64,000 nucleotides of DNA, taken from Pyrenula massariospora. Lineage: Eukaryota; Ascomycota; Eurotiomycetes; Pyrenulales; Pyrenulaceae. The DNA is taken from positions 992,001 to 1,056,000 of the forward strand of contig JAGFMI010000001.1 in the NCBI GenBank assembly GCA_021030905.1. Direction: 5' to 3'. Made by a program: the position numbers and the translations under genes. Position 1 is the stretch's first letter. The number at the start of each line of letters is the position of its first letter. Positions 1 to 10,731 of the stretch are shown here, one piece after another. The notes beneath the pieces were generated by a model. The model was not told the origin of the DNA, made no database searches, and worked only from the letters and a program-made list of their open reading frames with translations.

Positions 1-1173
1 AATAATCCTTGATCAGGCCATCTGTTGGATCTGATAGTCTTGCGTCTGCCCTAGCAGACCAAAGGCGAAACTCATAAAAAGCATCCTCAAAGTGTGAACG
101 AATTTCAGGGCGACTACACGATTCATCGATCCAATAGGACGTTTGAAGGACACAGTCTGCGAATGGTAAGACCCTGATTAGCCAAAACAAAAATCTTTTC
201 ATTGCTCTGCGCTGAAAGGACTCTGGCAGGATTAGAAAAAATGCATAGATTTATTGATTTGTGTGAATAAGGTGATGCGAGCTTCGAGAAAGAATAGATC
301 CTGTTGTAACGTATGCCATTCACATTATCGAAGTCTCGGCTAATGTCCGTAAATTTCGAAGCAACTGGACAGAGGCGGGTCTTCTCCGAAGGACGCCAAT
401 AACCTTAGCATGGTCTTCCCAACGCATCGTCACAAGTCCGGTGTTGTTGGTGGTGGCTCTTATGGCAATCTTCAAAGAGAGACTAAGCGCCGAGGACCAG
501 TTCCTAAAAGTTGTTAACTTTGAAGTATCAAAACTCCTTCAGATTTCCGTTAGGCGTGTACGCGGAGACAAAGCAGTTGAAAGGACTACGGGTATTAAAA
601 GGCGTATCTTGGTCGAGATTCTTGACATCCAAGAGGAGCATTCGAGGAATGGCACAGGTTTTGTAATGTAAGGAATGTATAGGCGGACTGCTCTCAAGTT
701 TGAAACTCCGCTCATCATCTTGTTGTCTGCCAAAATTATAAATCTTTGGCGCCATAGCGGGACTGGTAAACTAGGCCAACGTTCTCGTGCGGAATATTGT
801 GGCCGTCGTCAACAATTTCGGCACCGGCTCCGGATGCTCGATACTCGAATGCAATACGCCGGAACCATGCCAAGGTACGTACAAAATGCTCGCTATCTCT
901 ACACGCCGACTAATTCTCTTGCTCCAGCTTTATGAACATAGCATTCGGCCGGACGCGTATGATTTTTTATAGTCGTGCGCAAAACTGTTTGGGAGTGGTA
1001 TATCGACAAACATCAGCACTGCCATCGCTCCCTATCTTCTAAGACACCCACCCAGGTTATCATGTCCGTCTGACACTCGGCCCACGCAGCCTTACAGCTC
1101 GGTTCTTTCGATCTATCTCTCTCTCTCTTCCCATCTGGACTCACCTGTGGTGAAGTGGCTGGGAGTTTCCCAA
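1..1173. other. Gene-poor stretch, left edge
   Basis: Only short open frames occur here, on both strands, with no recognisable domain. A plus-strand frame near 787-890 encodes a Gly/Cys-containing stretch that could be an exon of something, but no flanking exon could be joined to it. Confidence 0.4.
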
Positions 1174-2638
1174 TCATAGAGGGATCCGCTCCATGTACCC
1201 ATCTTCTAGATCCCCCCTCAATCGCCAACCACGATCTGCAAGACCGAGTAGTAGACCGAAGAAGGCATAGTTTTCTGGGTTCATGACTCTCTCCCGTGTA
1301 TCTAGGTTCAGGACATTGTCCCAGCCCAAAGCGCTCTCGTGAAAAGCAAAATGCAAAGCATTGGTACGAACGTCGGCCACTGCGGGGCTAATATTTAGTA
1401 TTTCAAAGGAGTCATATGATAAATGTAGGGAATACAAGTGCTAGGAGATACGTAGGGGAGCAGCTCATGGATCATCACAATGTCTAGCCGTACGTACATA
1501 GGAAAGGTCTCTGGCGAAACGCCTAATAAGACAGGTTATCACCGAGAAAAGATGAGACACGAAAATTGGGCAGGGCGAACCTCGCTTAAAAGAACAAAGG
1601 ATGTCAGAACTCGAAACTTATCAAGAGGTGCAAAGCGCAACGGAACAGGCCCGCTGGGTTCTCTGCCGCCGGGCCAGTGACTAGGCCAGGCCGATTCCGG
1701 GTACTCACTACGCATGGCCCCAAAGTCCCTATCATTAGGGAGGTGACTGAGAGTAGGAATCCCTGTGGTGATCTGGCGTTCGCACAACTGGTATATATGA
1801 CATCCTCGATCAGTGATCCAGAAAAGTGTCAAGATCCAATACCGTACCGTCGTTGTATCTCTCTCCTCTGGTTGCCCGTTATGCATGACATCTCTGCCGT
1901 CGCGATTAGGCGCGCGACGCCAATATGTCCTGGCTTGAGCCCCAAGTGAATAGTAGCAGCCAGGTTCTTTTACCATCCACCTCGAAGTGAAATGCACGTT
2001 AGATACTTCTTCGCAAGAACTTTATTCACTCAACTTCTTACATTAGGTTCGCCTCATCAATCCATTCACGCCAGGGCACAGTTCTTGCGGGGAGATATGC
2101 TTGACGGTCTGAAGCACGATCCATTTGTGGTGTATAAAAGTGGGGCCGTGTCCGAGGATCTCTTCTAATTTTCCACCGAGTATTGCTAGCCGGATTCGCA
2201 TTCCCAGGATCATCATCACAGTAATATCGGTGATTCGCCTGAGTTCGGTCCCAGACACTCCGCTTCGCAGATATAAACTCGAAATCATCTATTGGGAACA
2301 AGCAGTCAGACTGCCATCCAGATCTACATCAGATGTGAACCCTCCTCACCTGCAATAGCATCAAGATCATCTTCATATTCCTCGTCGCCTGGTGACGAGA
2401 AGAGCAGACGGAAATATTCTTTAGATAACGTATCTGTTGCGTCAAGAAGTCGGTCGCTTGCTCTCCTTGCCCATGCCCGAGCTTCGAAGAGAGCGTCTTC
2501 CAAATTAAAATAAGGGCGGACACAGGTTGGATCAATCCAGTAGGTGTAATCATCATCCGGGTGGGCCTCCTCACCGGGATCGTCACTACAATCTACTAGT
2601 GGGGCAAGTGTAAGGAAGCAAATTAAAAACACGTTCAT
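1174..2638 (-). CDS. Secreted zincin-like metallopeptidase family gene, multi-exon, probably decayed
   Basis: Exon 1 (2638-2350) starts with a clear signal peptide (MNVFLICFLTLAPLVDC). It continues with a YTYWIDPTC stretch and an A/R-rich helix ending in ASDRLLDATDT, as in fungal lysine-specific metallo-endopeptidase-type proteins. A GT..AG intron at 2289-2349 joins to exon 2 (2288-2042, ending ARTVPWREWIDEANLM). A further 61-nt intron at 1981-2041 may lead to an exon from 1980. The C-terminal part of the family is visible at about 1390-1220, with ALGWDNVLNLDTRERV followed by NPENYAFFGLLLGLADRGW. Between these, codons at 1455-1469 read HELLP where the family has the zinc-binding HExxH. I could not assemble one clean model through 1440-1700, so the gene may be broken or the middle exons misread. 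The family is inferred from pattern, not from a search. Confidence 0.5.
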
Positions 2639-2960
2639 AATCTTGAGTGGACGGTGATGAAGCTGAAAATCTCGAGAGTGTTGCGTCGATTTCAGCCCAC
2701 ATTAGAGCTACGCTGGATCTGAGAGTATGTCGTTTCTGAAAGAAAATCATCGGCACCGCCATTGCAAGAGCAGGGACATTGACGTCTCGGCCAACATCCG
2801 CGAGACAACCGCGTTAGGTGAGATCCAGCACTATGGTTTGCTGCAAGGCGAGCCGAACCATCACTGCGGTTGACAAGGCTGTCGTGAGCACACTGAGCCT
2901 TTCATAACGGAGCGGCGGCCAGTGAAGTCTGATTCTTACCTGTACGCGGTGCTGACTACG
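2639..2960. other. Intergenic, promoter side of the zincin-like gene
   Basis: No gene seen. It lies upstream of the minus-strand secreted protein and probably holds its promoter. Confidence 0.4.
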
Positions 2961-3530
2961 AACCTATATTATTCATCATTTTAATGACAAACTTTCTAAA
3001 ATCAACGAAAACAGCTAGATATTTAATATATTTGCTATATAGTAATAATCACTCTAAAAATAAAGCGTCGTTTAACATTTCTATTTAATAATTAACTATT
3101 AATAACGTAATCTTTATATTAAGCGGTTAAATTAAATATTAAATAGTAGTTTAATATATCAATAAATCTACCTTATTATTTTATTACGATAAAATAAAAT
3201 TATTCTTTTTTATAAACTCATAATAAAAATTAATAGATTTTTTTAATAAGAACTTTCTTATTATATAAGCTACAGCTTTAAATTATAAAAAGATTAAATT
3301 AAATTACGACTCTTTAAAGCCAAATATTAAAAAAAATTAAAAATTTTTATACTTCTACCTCTACCGAGATCTTAATTTTAAAATTTTAAATTTTATATAC
3401 AACGAGCCTTTCTTTCAAGCGGATTCAAAATATATAGAATTTTTAGTTTAATTAGTTATCTTGCGATTGGCAGCTCTATATATTTTATTATTTATATATA
3501 GAGAGCAACTCTCTGCATGGCGCGCGATAG
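2961..3530. repeat. AT-rich, RIP-like island
   Basis: About 570 bases are almost wholly A and T with abundant TpA steps, and no open frame of 60 codons exists from 2639 to 3838. Both edges return sharply to normal composition. In filamentous ascomycetes such islands are usually repeats mutated by RIP (C to T). No coding trace of the original element can be read. Confidence 0.6.
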
Positions 3531-3563
3531 GGCAATCAAGTAAAGCCGAATAGGTATAGAAAT

Positions 3564-3583
3564 ACAAACAAACAAACAAACAA
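3564..3583. repeat. (CAAA)n microsatellite
   Basis: Five tandem ACAA/CAAA units at the edge of the AT-rich island. Confidence 0.85.
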
Positions 3584-3692
3584 TGACGGAGCGGCGAAGA
3601 AAGACTTCAGTCCAGGTCAACCTTATGCCAAGACGAAAAGTGCCGGAATTTAGCCGCGGTCCGACTCGGATCCGCCCTGAGTGGCCCGAGGA

Positions 3693-3735
3693 GGGTGGCC
3701 GTGGGTGGCCGTGGGTGGCCGTGCGTGGGTGGCTG
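3693..3735. repeat. GTGGGTGGCC short tandem repeat
   Basis: About three to four imperfect 10-base units of GTGGGTGGCC, just outside the AT-rich island. Confidence 0.8.
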
Positions 3736-4998
3736 TCACCTTGCCTCGACTCTTCGTGACTGGCAACTCCCGCGTGACGAGAGTATGCCTTGCCTGCATG
3801 GAGCTTGATGTCACGGTGCAGCTCCGACGTTTTGCATTATGACTGATAGTGCCTCATCCAAAAGAAGTAAATATGGCTGCCGTCTGCGGACGTTGAAGAC
3901 TTCACGAAGAACATTTGAGATTCAGACTGTAGAACGGCTGTCTGCTCTACTCCTATCTATTTTGAGGATCCGATTGCGAAGGATTGTCATCTCGGTCGGT
4001 CGGTACCAAATGGCCGGGATTGGCGGCTCACATCAGAAAGTCGCGACTTGCCCAGACCAGCAAGTAAGATTACCCTACTTGTAGATTGTGCCTGTCAGCT
4101 TCGCAATTTCGAATTCCCGCCGTTGTGCGGAAGACCGTGCGAGCGATGATGATTTGCCCGCCTTCTTTAGCTTCTCACAGGGACGAGGTTCGCCTCGTCG
4201 CGACACCAAACGAAAGAACTGGGGGCCGCGTTACGAGCGACCGGGGTTTGCTGTAAGATCACGTTCAGAAAAACGCTTGAGGTATCAATGACCGAAATCG
4301 CGCCGCTGCCATGGATAATGCAACATTAGAGGGATATAACATTGTCACGATGCTGTTGACTTTCAATTCGGTCGGACCATCTGGAATTTTGCTCATTCTT
4401 TCAGCACGCTGATGAATAATGCACACTCTGCTTCGGCGAGAAAACTGCTGCTGGCGGTAATAACAGCCGTATGCTTGGCGTATCGTGCGTTAAATTAGGA
4501 GCGCGGGCCAATCTGTCTGTCGCGTGGCTGATGCAAATCTCCAGCAGGTTCCGGCCCTTCCACCAGCTCTCATCACACTCGTAAGCTCTCTCTACGATTA
4601 TTCACCACCTTCAACCGCTCCCAACTTTCTCTTCTCTCTCCTACTCGAACCCGACCTGTGCACTTCCCCCCCGTCTCTTCCGAACAATCGCATTGTTCCC
4701 GTGCAGAAATTAGGTTGGCACGCACTCCAAATATATCCGAGACAGCATCTCGTTTTCCCGCAGTCGCCCACACCCTCCAACATATCCCCCGACAGTGCCA
4801 GTCACAATTACACAACCACAGCCACGCTTGATCTCTCTCCTTTCAAACACTGCACAAACTCCTTGGTGCATTGCTCGACAACATCCCAAAGCCTCCGTTT
4901 GCATATCTGCATCGTTCGCAATCCCGCCGCTCCCGCTTCGATCTGACCGCCTCGACTCCTCTTCCGCACGCCGTCTCAATTTGGAGACGCACAGTGCG
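3736..4998. other. Intergenic region and presumed AUR1 promoter/5' UTR
   Basis: Only short unconvincing frames occur. From about 4560 the sequence is pyrimidine-rich, typical of fungal promoters and 5' UTRs, and leads into AUR1. A plus-strand frame at 4524-4946 has the low-complexity composition of a UTR rather than of a protein. Confidence 0.5.
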
Positions 4999-6421
4999 AT
5001 GCAAAATCTACCCTTGTGGAAAGATCCACAGGGCGCACTTTCAAAGGCACAAACGATAGTACCATGGAGGTCAATACAGATACTCGTGCCCCATAGACTT
5101 CGGCGAAAGCTGCGGTCGAAGCTTCGCAACAGACAATCGCCTGCATCTTCTATCACCGCTTTGCAGACGTCCTTTTCCCCTGCCGATACTCTACGCTCAT
5201 TGCAATCACACAGATGGACGATCTACGATGGCCAATATCTTATTCTCGCTATCCTCGGTCTCTTTTCGTTGTGCATCATCGAATCTCCTGGCTCGATACC
5301 CAAATTTATCGTCGCAACCCTCCTCTTGACCTCCCTTGTACTGCCAATCACACGCCAATTCTTCCTTCCATTCTTGCCAATCGCAGCTTGGCTGATATTC
5401 TTCTACGCATGCCAGTGAGTCCTTCTGCTCTCTTGATCCAGCTTCACTGTCATCATGCCCTCGCCCCCAAGTCCCTCAAAGGCTCGCCCCCAATTTCCCT
5501 TGCTTCACCACTACTTCTACATCTTGGCAAGCAAAAATAGCTGATCAAGTTCGTTTCAGGTTTGTCCCAGGCGAATGGCGCCCGCCAATCTGGGTCCGAG
5601 TTTTGCCGACTCTCGAAAACATCTTTTACGGCGCGAATCTGAGCAATATTCTCGCGGCGCACAAGGCGGTAGTGCTTGACGTTCTAGCATGGCTGCCATA
5701 TGGCATCATCCACTTTGGTGGCCCGGTCGTTTGCTCAATCTTCATATTTGTCTTTGGTGCTCCAACAACAACGTCGGTCTTTGCGAAAAGCTTTGGCTAC
5801 ATGAATCTAATAGGAGTATGCATTCAGCTTCTATTCCCCTGTTCCCCGCCCTGGTACGAGAACAAATACGGATTAGCTCCAGCCAATTACTCCATTCAAG
5901 GTTCTCCTGCTGGGCTTGCCCGCATCGATAAATTGTTCGGTATCGATCTCTACACCTCTACCTTCACGGCCTCTCCAATGGTATTTGGTGCCTTTCCCTC
6001 CCTCCACGCTGGAAACGCTACAATCGAAGCCCTATTCATGAGCCACGTCTTTCCCAGATTTCGGCCGTTCTTCATCATGTACACCCTATGGCTCTGGTGG
6101 GCAACAATGTATTTGCAACATCACTACGCGGTGGACTTAGTTGGCGGCAGCTTACTCTCTGGCGTGGTCTTCTACTTCGTCAAAGCTCGATTTTTACCGA
6201 GAAGACAGGCTGACAAGACATTCCGCTGGGATTATGACTTCATCGAGGTCGGCGACGCACCATCAGAACATGGCTACGACCTGGCCAGCTTCGACGGAGC
6301 TTTCCATGCCGACGGTGACGAATGGACCGTCGGGTCGTCATCCTCTGTTTCTTCTGGATCCATGAGCCCTACCGAAGAGAGCCAGCTTGCATGGGGCGAA
6401 GAACGTGTTCATTCTTCCTAA
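4999..6421 (+). CDS. AUR1: Inositol phosphorylceramide synthase (Aur1)
   Basis: Transfers phosphoinositol from phosphatidylinositol to ceramide in the Golgi, an essential fungal sphingolipid step and the target of aureobasidin A. Two exons, 4999-5414 and 5560-6421, are joined by a 145-nt GTGAGT..CAG intron and give about 425 residues, the usual size. The start at 4999 (MQNLPLW) precedes the conserved SPASSITALQTSFSPADT segment and several membrane spans. The lipid-phosphatase motifs of the family are intact: FGAFPSLHAG at about residues 281-290 and HHYAVDLVGG at about 326-335. SPPWYENKYGLAPANYS also matches the family. The Ser/Asp/Glu-rich tail after the last span matches the cytosolic tail of Aur1 proteins. 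An in-frame upstream ATG at 4795 exists, but the sequence after it looks like 5' UTR. Confidence 0.95.
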
Positions 6422-7568
6422 ATACACTCAACCTTGATCCTTCTCGACCCTTACCCCGACCTATACGAAATCTTCATCCTCTCTTCGAAACTGCATAATG
6501 AGTATGATACTGCCTATAGATCCATTGTTGGCATTAGCGTCGCCGGGAGCAAAGATCTTAACGGCTTTTCCAATTTCGATCTCTAAGTAATAATCTCTTT
6601 TCTTGAACCAACAATTCCTAAAGCCTCCTTTTCAGAGGTGGGCGACATTAATATCTTCCTTCGGATGCTGGCCGCTGTCATATTTTCATTCGCTCTCACC
6701 CACAAATCCTTGAAAGATGCGTCTTAACCTTCGCTTCCACCGATGCTTGACGATGTCTTTCTGACACCCTTCGGAATATTCGTCTCTTAGCCAGGATCCC
6801 ACAAGAGACTGTCAAAACTATGAGGGAAGTCGTCTGTTAAAAGAGAGGGCGGTAAATTTTTACCTGATATCTAATTCAGGCTTATGTACAGAAAATTTCT
6901 TTCAACGTGTGAATATTCTTCGATTCTATGCTATATACCCCATTCGCTATTATATATTACTCATTACGATCGCTTACTTTTCTCGGTCGGCACAAAAGAC
7001 ACCATTCGCTTTGGATAGAGCATGATTTACCAGCATTGGCGCTTTTTTTCGGAGGGTTCTTACTCTTGCATGGCGAGTACATTGATTCATGAGCATTCAG
7101 CCTGGAAGTTTGCTTGGTGTATAGAATTTGGCACCTCACGTCATTGCGCGGGGGAAAGGAGACGTTCGCTTACTTTGGCCAAAGGATTTGTGCCCTCTTT
7201 TTGTGGAGGATGGTGTATTTTTTTTGAACAGTCATAGCATCCGTGGAATCAAGGAGTGGCTCGAGCTTTCAACTCAGCCTGCCACGTGGATGATAAGAGG
7301 GTGGACTACAGACATTCGCCTACGGGGATGTGGGGTTCAGTCGCTACCGATTTCGTGGTTGACTTTTCGAGCGACAGTCTAGGGGACTTGTTGCTGAAAC
7401 CCCTAATAGCTAATCTATAATCGAAACATTGAAAATGGTGTCTCTCTAGCCACGTAGATCTGGGAAAAGTCAAAATTCGAAAAATACGTCCTATCCTCCG
7501 TCGTGCTCGCACCAACTCAGAAGCCCCCTGAGGTTCAACGCCAAGACCCTTGTAGGTATAGTCCAGAG
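6422..7568. other. Intergenic between AUR1 and MSH2
   Basis: No gene seen. Short frames at 7022-7382 have no recognisable content. Confidence 0.5.
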
Positions 7569-7597
7569 ACGCGTCGGCGCCAATCCATTTTACGCGT
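7569..7597 (+). promoter_or_regulatory. Two MluI cell-cycle boxes (ACGCGT) upstream of MSH2
   Basis: ACGCGT occurs at 7569-7574 and again at 7592-7597, 130-160 bases before the MSH2 start. In yeasts this is the MBF (Mbp1-Swi6) site of genes induced at G1/S, which fits a replication-coupled mismatch-repair gene. The function here is inferred from the motif and its position. Confidence 0.6.
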
Positions 7598-7725
7598 CGC
7601 GGCGCGGCCAATCAACGTCACCAGAACTTTTTCAACGGCCATCAATTCAATATTGCGAGCACATCTTAGAACCGTCAATCTGCACAGAACACAGCACAAC
7701 CTCGCTCGTTGCACTACGAAAGAAG

Positions 7726-10700
7726 ATGGCTTCGCGGCCAGAACTCAAGGTCAGCAAATCCAGCTCAGTATTGTCTCAACCTGCACAGACTATCATAGTT
7801 CTACCTACCTACCCATCTACCCAGCTACCCTCCCACACCGTCCATGACCAGAGGCTTCCTTTCAAAGACAAGCCAAAAAACTAACATGAAATACTTTTCA
7901 ATCTCCAGGTCGACGACGAAGGCGGCTTCATCCGCTTCTTCCGCTCCCTCACTCCCACCTCCTCCACCCCCTCCTCCCCCGACCCAACTATCCCCATCCG
8001 CATCTTCGACCGCACCGACTACTACACCGCGCACGGCCCCGACGCCGAATTCGTCGCCCGCACCGTCTACAAGACCACCGCCGTGCTCCGCACGCTTGGC
8101 CGCGGCGACAATGGCTTACCGTCTGTCACCATGACGACGACCGTGTTTCGGAATTTCCTGCGGGAGGCGCTGTTCCGGCTGGGGAGGCGGGTGGAGATCT
8201 GGGAGAGCGAGGGGAAGGGGAAGGGGGGGAAGTGGAGGGTGGGGAGGCAGGCGAGTCCCGGGAATTTGCAGGATGTGGAGGAGGATTTGGGGGGTGGGGG
8301 GGGGAGGGGGGAGGAGGGGGCGCCGATTATGATGGCGGTCAAGGTTAGTGCGAGGGCCGGGGAGGGGAGGGGGGTGGGGGTTTGTTTTGCGGATGCGAGT
8401 GTACGGGAGTTGGGGGTGAGTGAGTTTGTGGATAATGATCTTTACTCGAATTTTGAGGCGTTGCTCATTCAGCTTGGGGTGAGGGAGTGTTTGGTGGTCA
8501 AGGATGGGCCGCAGAGGAAGGATGTGGAGCTGGGGAAGTTGAGGGGGATCGCGGAGAATTGTGGGGTGGCGGTGAGTGAGGCGCCGGTGGGAGATTTTGG
8601 GACGAGGGACATCGACCAGGATCTGGCGAGATTGTTGAAGGATGAGAAGAGTACCGGGATGCTGCCGCAGACGGATTTGAAGCTGGCGATGGGCGCCGCG
8701 GCAGCGTTGATCAAGTACTTAAATGTCTTGACGGATCCGTCGAATTTTGGGCAGTATCAGCTTTATCAGCATGATCTGTCGCAGTATATGAAGTTGGATG
8801 CGGCGGCGTTGAGGGCGTTGAGTTTGATGCCGGGCCCGAGGGATGGGTCGAAGACGATGAGCTTGTTTGGGTTGTTGAATCACTGCAAAACGCCGGTTGG
8901 AAGTCGACTGTTGGCGCAGTGGCTCAAGCAGCCGCTGATGAGTGTAGAGGAGATTGAGAAGAGACAGCAGCTGGTCGAAGCGTTTGTGACGGACACTGAG
9001 CTACGACAGACGATGCAGGAGGATCATCTACGTTCGATACCCGATCTCTACCGCCTCGCAAAACGCTTTCAACGCAAAATGGCCAACCTAGAAGATGTTG
9101 TCCGCGCCTATCAAGTTGTCATCCGCCTCCCCGGCTTCATCAGCACACTTGAGAATGTAATGGATGAGCAGTATCGAGACCCCCTAGACGCACAGTATAC
9201 CGTGAAGCTTACCGAACTATCGAACTCACTTGCAAAACTTCAAGAAATGGTCGAAACGACTGTCGACCTTGACGCCCTTGACCGCCACGAATTCATCATC
9301 AAACCCGACTTCGACGATTCCCTACGTATCATTCGCAAGAAACTCGATAAGATCTCTGCTGACATGTCTGCCGAACACCGCCGCGCGGGCAAAGACCTCA
9401 ATCAAGAACTCGACAAGAAACTCTTCCTCGAAAACCACCGCGTCCACGGCTTCTGCTTCCGTCTAACCCGCACTGAAGCCTCCTCCATCCGCTCCAAATC
9501 CGCCTATCAAGAAATCTCGACACAGAAAAACGGCGTCTACTTCACCACCCAGACCCTTCAATCCCTCCGACGAGAACACGATCAACTCTCCGCGACCTAC
9601 AACCGCACGCAATCCTCCCTCGTCTCTGAAGTCGTCACCGTCGCCGCCTCCTACGTCCCCGTCCTCGAATCCCTAGCCTCCATCCTCGCCCACCTCGACG
9701 TCATCGTCTCCCTCGCCCACGTCTCCGTCCACGCCCCGACCGCCTACACGCGCCCGAAGATCCACCCGCGCGGCACGGGCGACACGATCTTCCGCGACGC
9801 GCGCCACCCGTGCATGGAAGTCCAGGATGACGTGACCTTCATCACGAACGACATCGAGCTCCGCCGCGACGCGTCCCGCTTCCTCATCATCACCGGCCCC
9901 AACATGGGCGGCAAGAGCACCTACATCCGCACCCTCGCCTGCCTCGCCCTGCTCGCGCAGATCGGCTGCTTCGTCCCCGCCGCCGCCGGCTCCGGCGTCT
10001 GCATCTTTGACTGCATTCTCGCGCGCGTCGGCGCTTCGGACTCGCAGCTCAAGGGCGTGTCGACCTTTATGGCTGAGATGCTGGAGACGGCTAACATTCT
10101 CAAGTCTGCTACTCGGGAGAGTCTGATTATTATTGATGAGTTGGGGCGGGGGACGAGTACGTACGATGGGTTTGGGTTGGCGTGGGCGATCACTGAGGAG
10201 ATTGTGGCGAGGATTGGGGCATGGGGTGCGGTGGCGACGCATTTTCATGAGTTGACTGAACTTGCTGGGAGGTATCCCGGTTTGGTGAAGAATTTGCATG
10301 TTGTTGCTTTTGTTGGGGAGAAACAAGAAGATCATGCTGATGAGAGTGGGGGTGGGACCAAGGGAAAGAGAGAAGTCACCCTGTTATACCGCGTCGAGCC
10401 CGGGGTTAGCGACCAGTCTTTCGGCATCCACGTCGCCGAGCTCGTCAAGTTCCCGGAGAAGGTGGTGCGCATGGCGCGGCGGAGGGCGGAGGAACTCGAA
10501 GACTTTTCCAAATCTGGCGAGGAGGGGGAGGTGCGGAAGGAGAAGTTTGAGAGGGCGGAGGTGGAGGAGGGGAGCCAGGTGTTGAAGGAGTTGCTGAGGA
10601 AGTGGAAGGCGGAGACGGAGGCCGGGGGGTTGAGTAAGAGGGAGCAGGTGCTGAAGATGAGGGAGCTGGTGCAAGGGGATGAGCGGTTGAGGGGGAATCG

Positions 10701-10731
10701 GTGGTTTCAGGAGAGTGTGAGCGCGCTGTGA
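7726..10731 (+). CDS. MSH2: DNA mismatch repair protein Msh2
   Basis: Common subunit of MutS-alpha (with Msh6) and MutS-beta (with Msh3); binds mismatches in the nucleus. Exon 1 is only 24 nt (7726-7749, MASRPELK). A GTCAGC..CAG intron with a CTAAC branch site leads to exon 2 (7909-10731), giving about 948 residues, normal for fungal Msh2. The N-terminus VDDEGGFIRFFRSL and the DRTDYYTAHG segment are typical. Walker A GPNMGGKST lies at about 671-679 and Walker B IIIDELGRGTSTYDGFG at about 747-763, followed by the ATHFHELTELA helix. The C-terminus is the usual helical Msh dimerisation region. Two peculiarities: a Gly/Glu-rich insert at about residues 95-135 encoded by long G runs (8200-8330), and large shifts in third-position base use along the same exon. 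Neither breaks the frame. The short first exon is why simple frame-finding would start this gene too late. Confidence 0.97.

Noticed and set aside
4524-4946. Plus-strand frame of 140 codons before AUR1
   Set aside because: It is Pro/Ser/Thr-rich and lies in pyrimidine-rich DNA just upstream of the AUR1 start; it reads as promoter/5' UTR.
9673-10335. Minus-strand frame of 220 codons opposite MSH2
   Set aside because: It lies entirely antisense to the conserved Msh2 ATPase exon and is rich in Arg/Ala/Asp/Val from the C-rich codon bias of MSH2, so it is a shadow.
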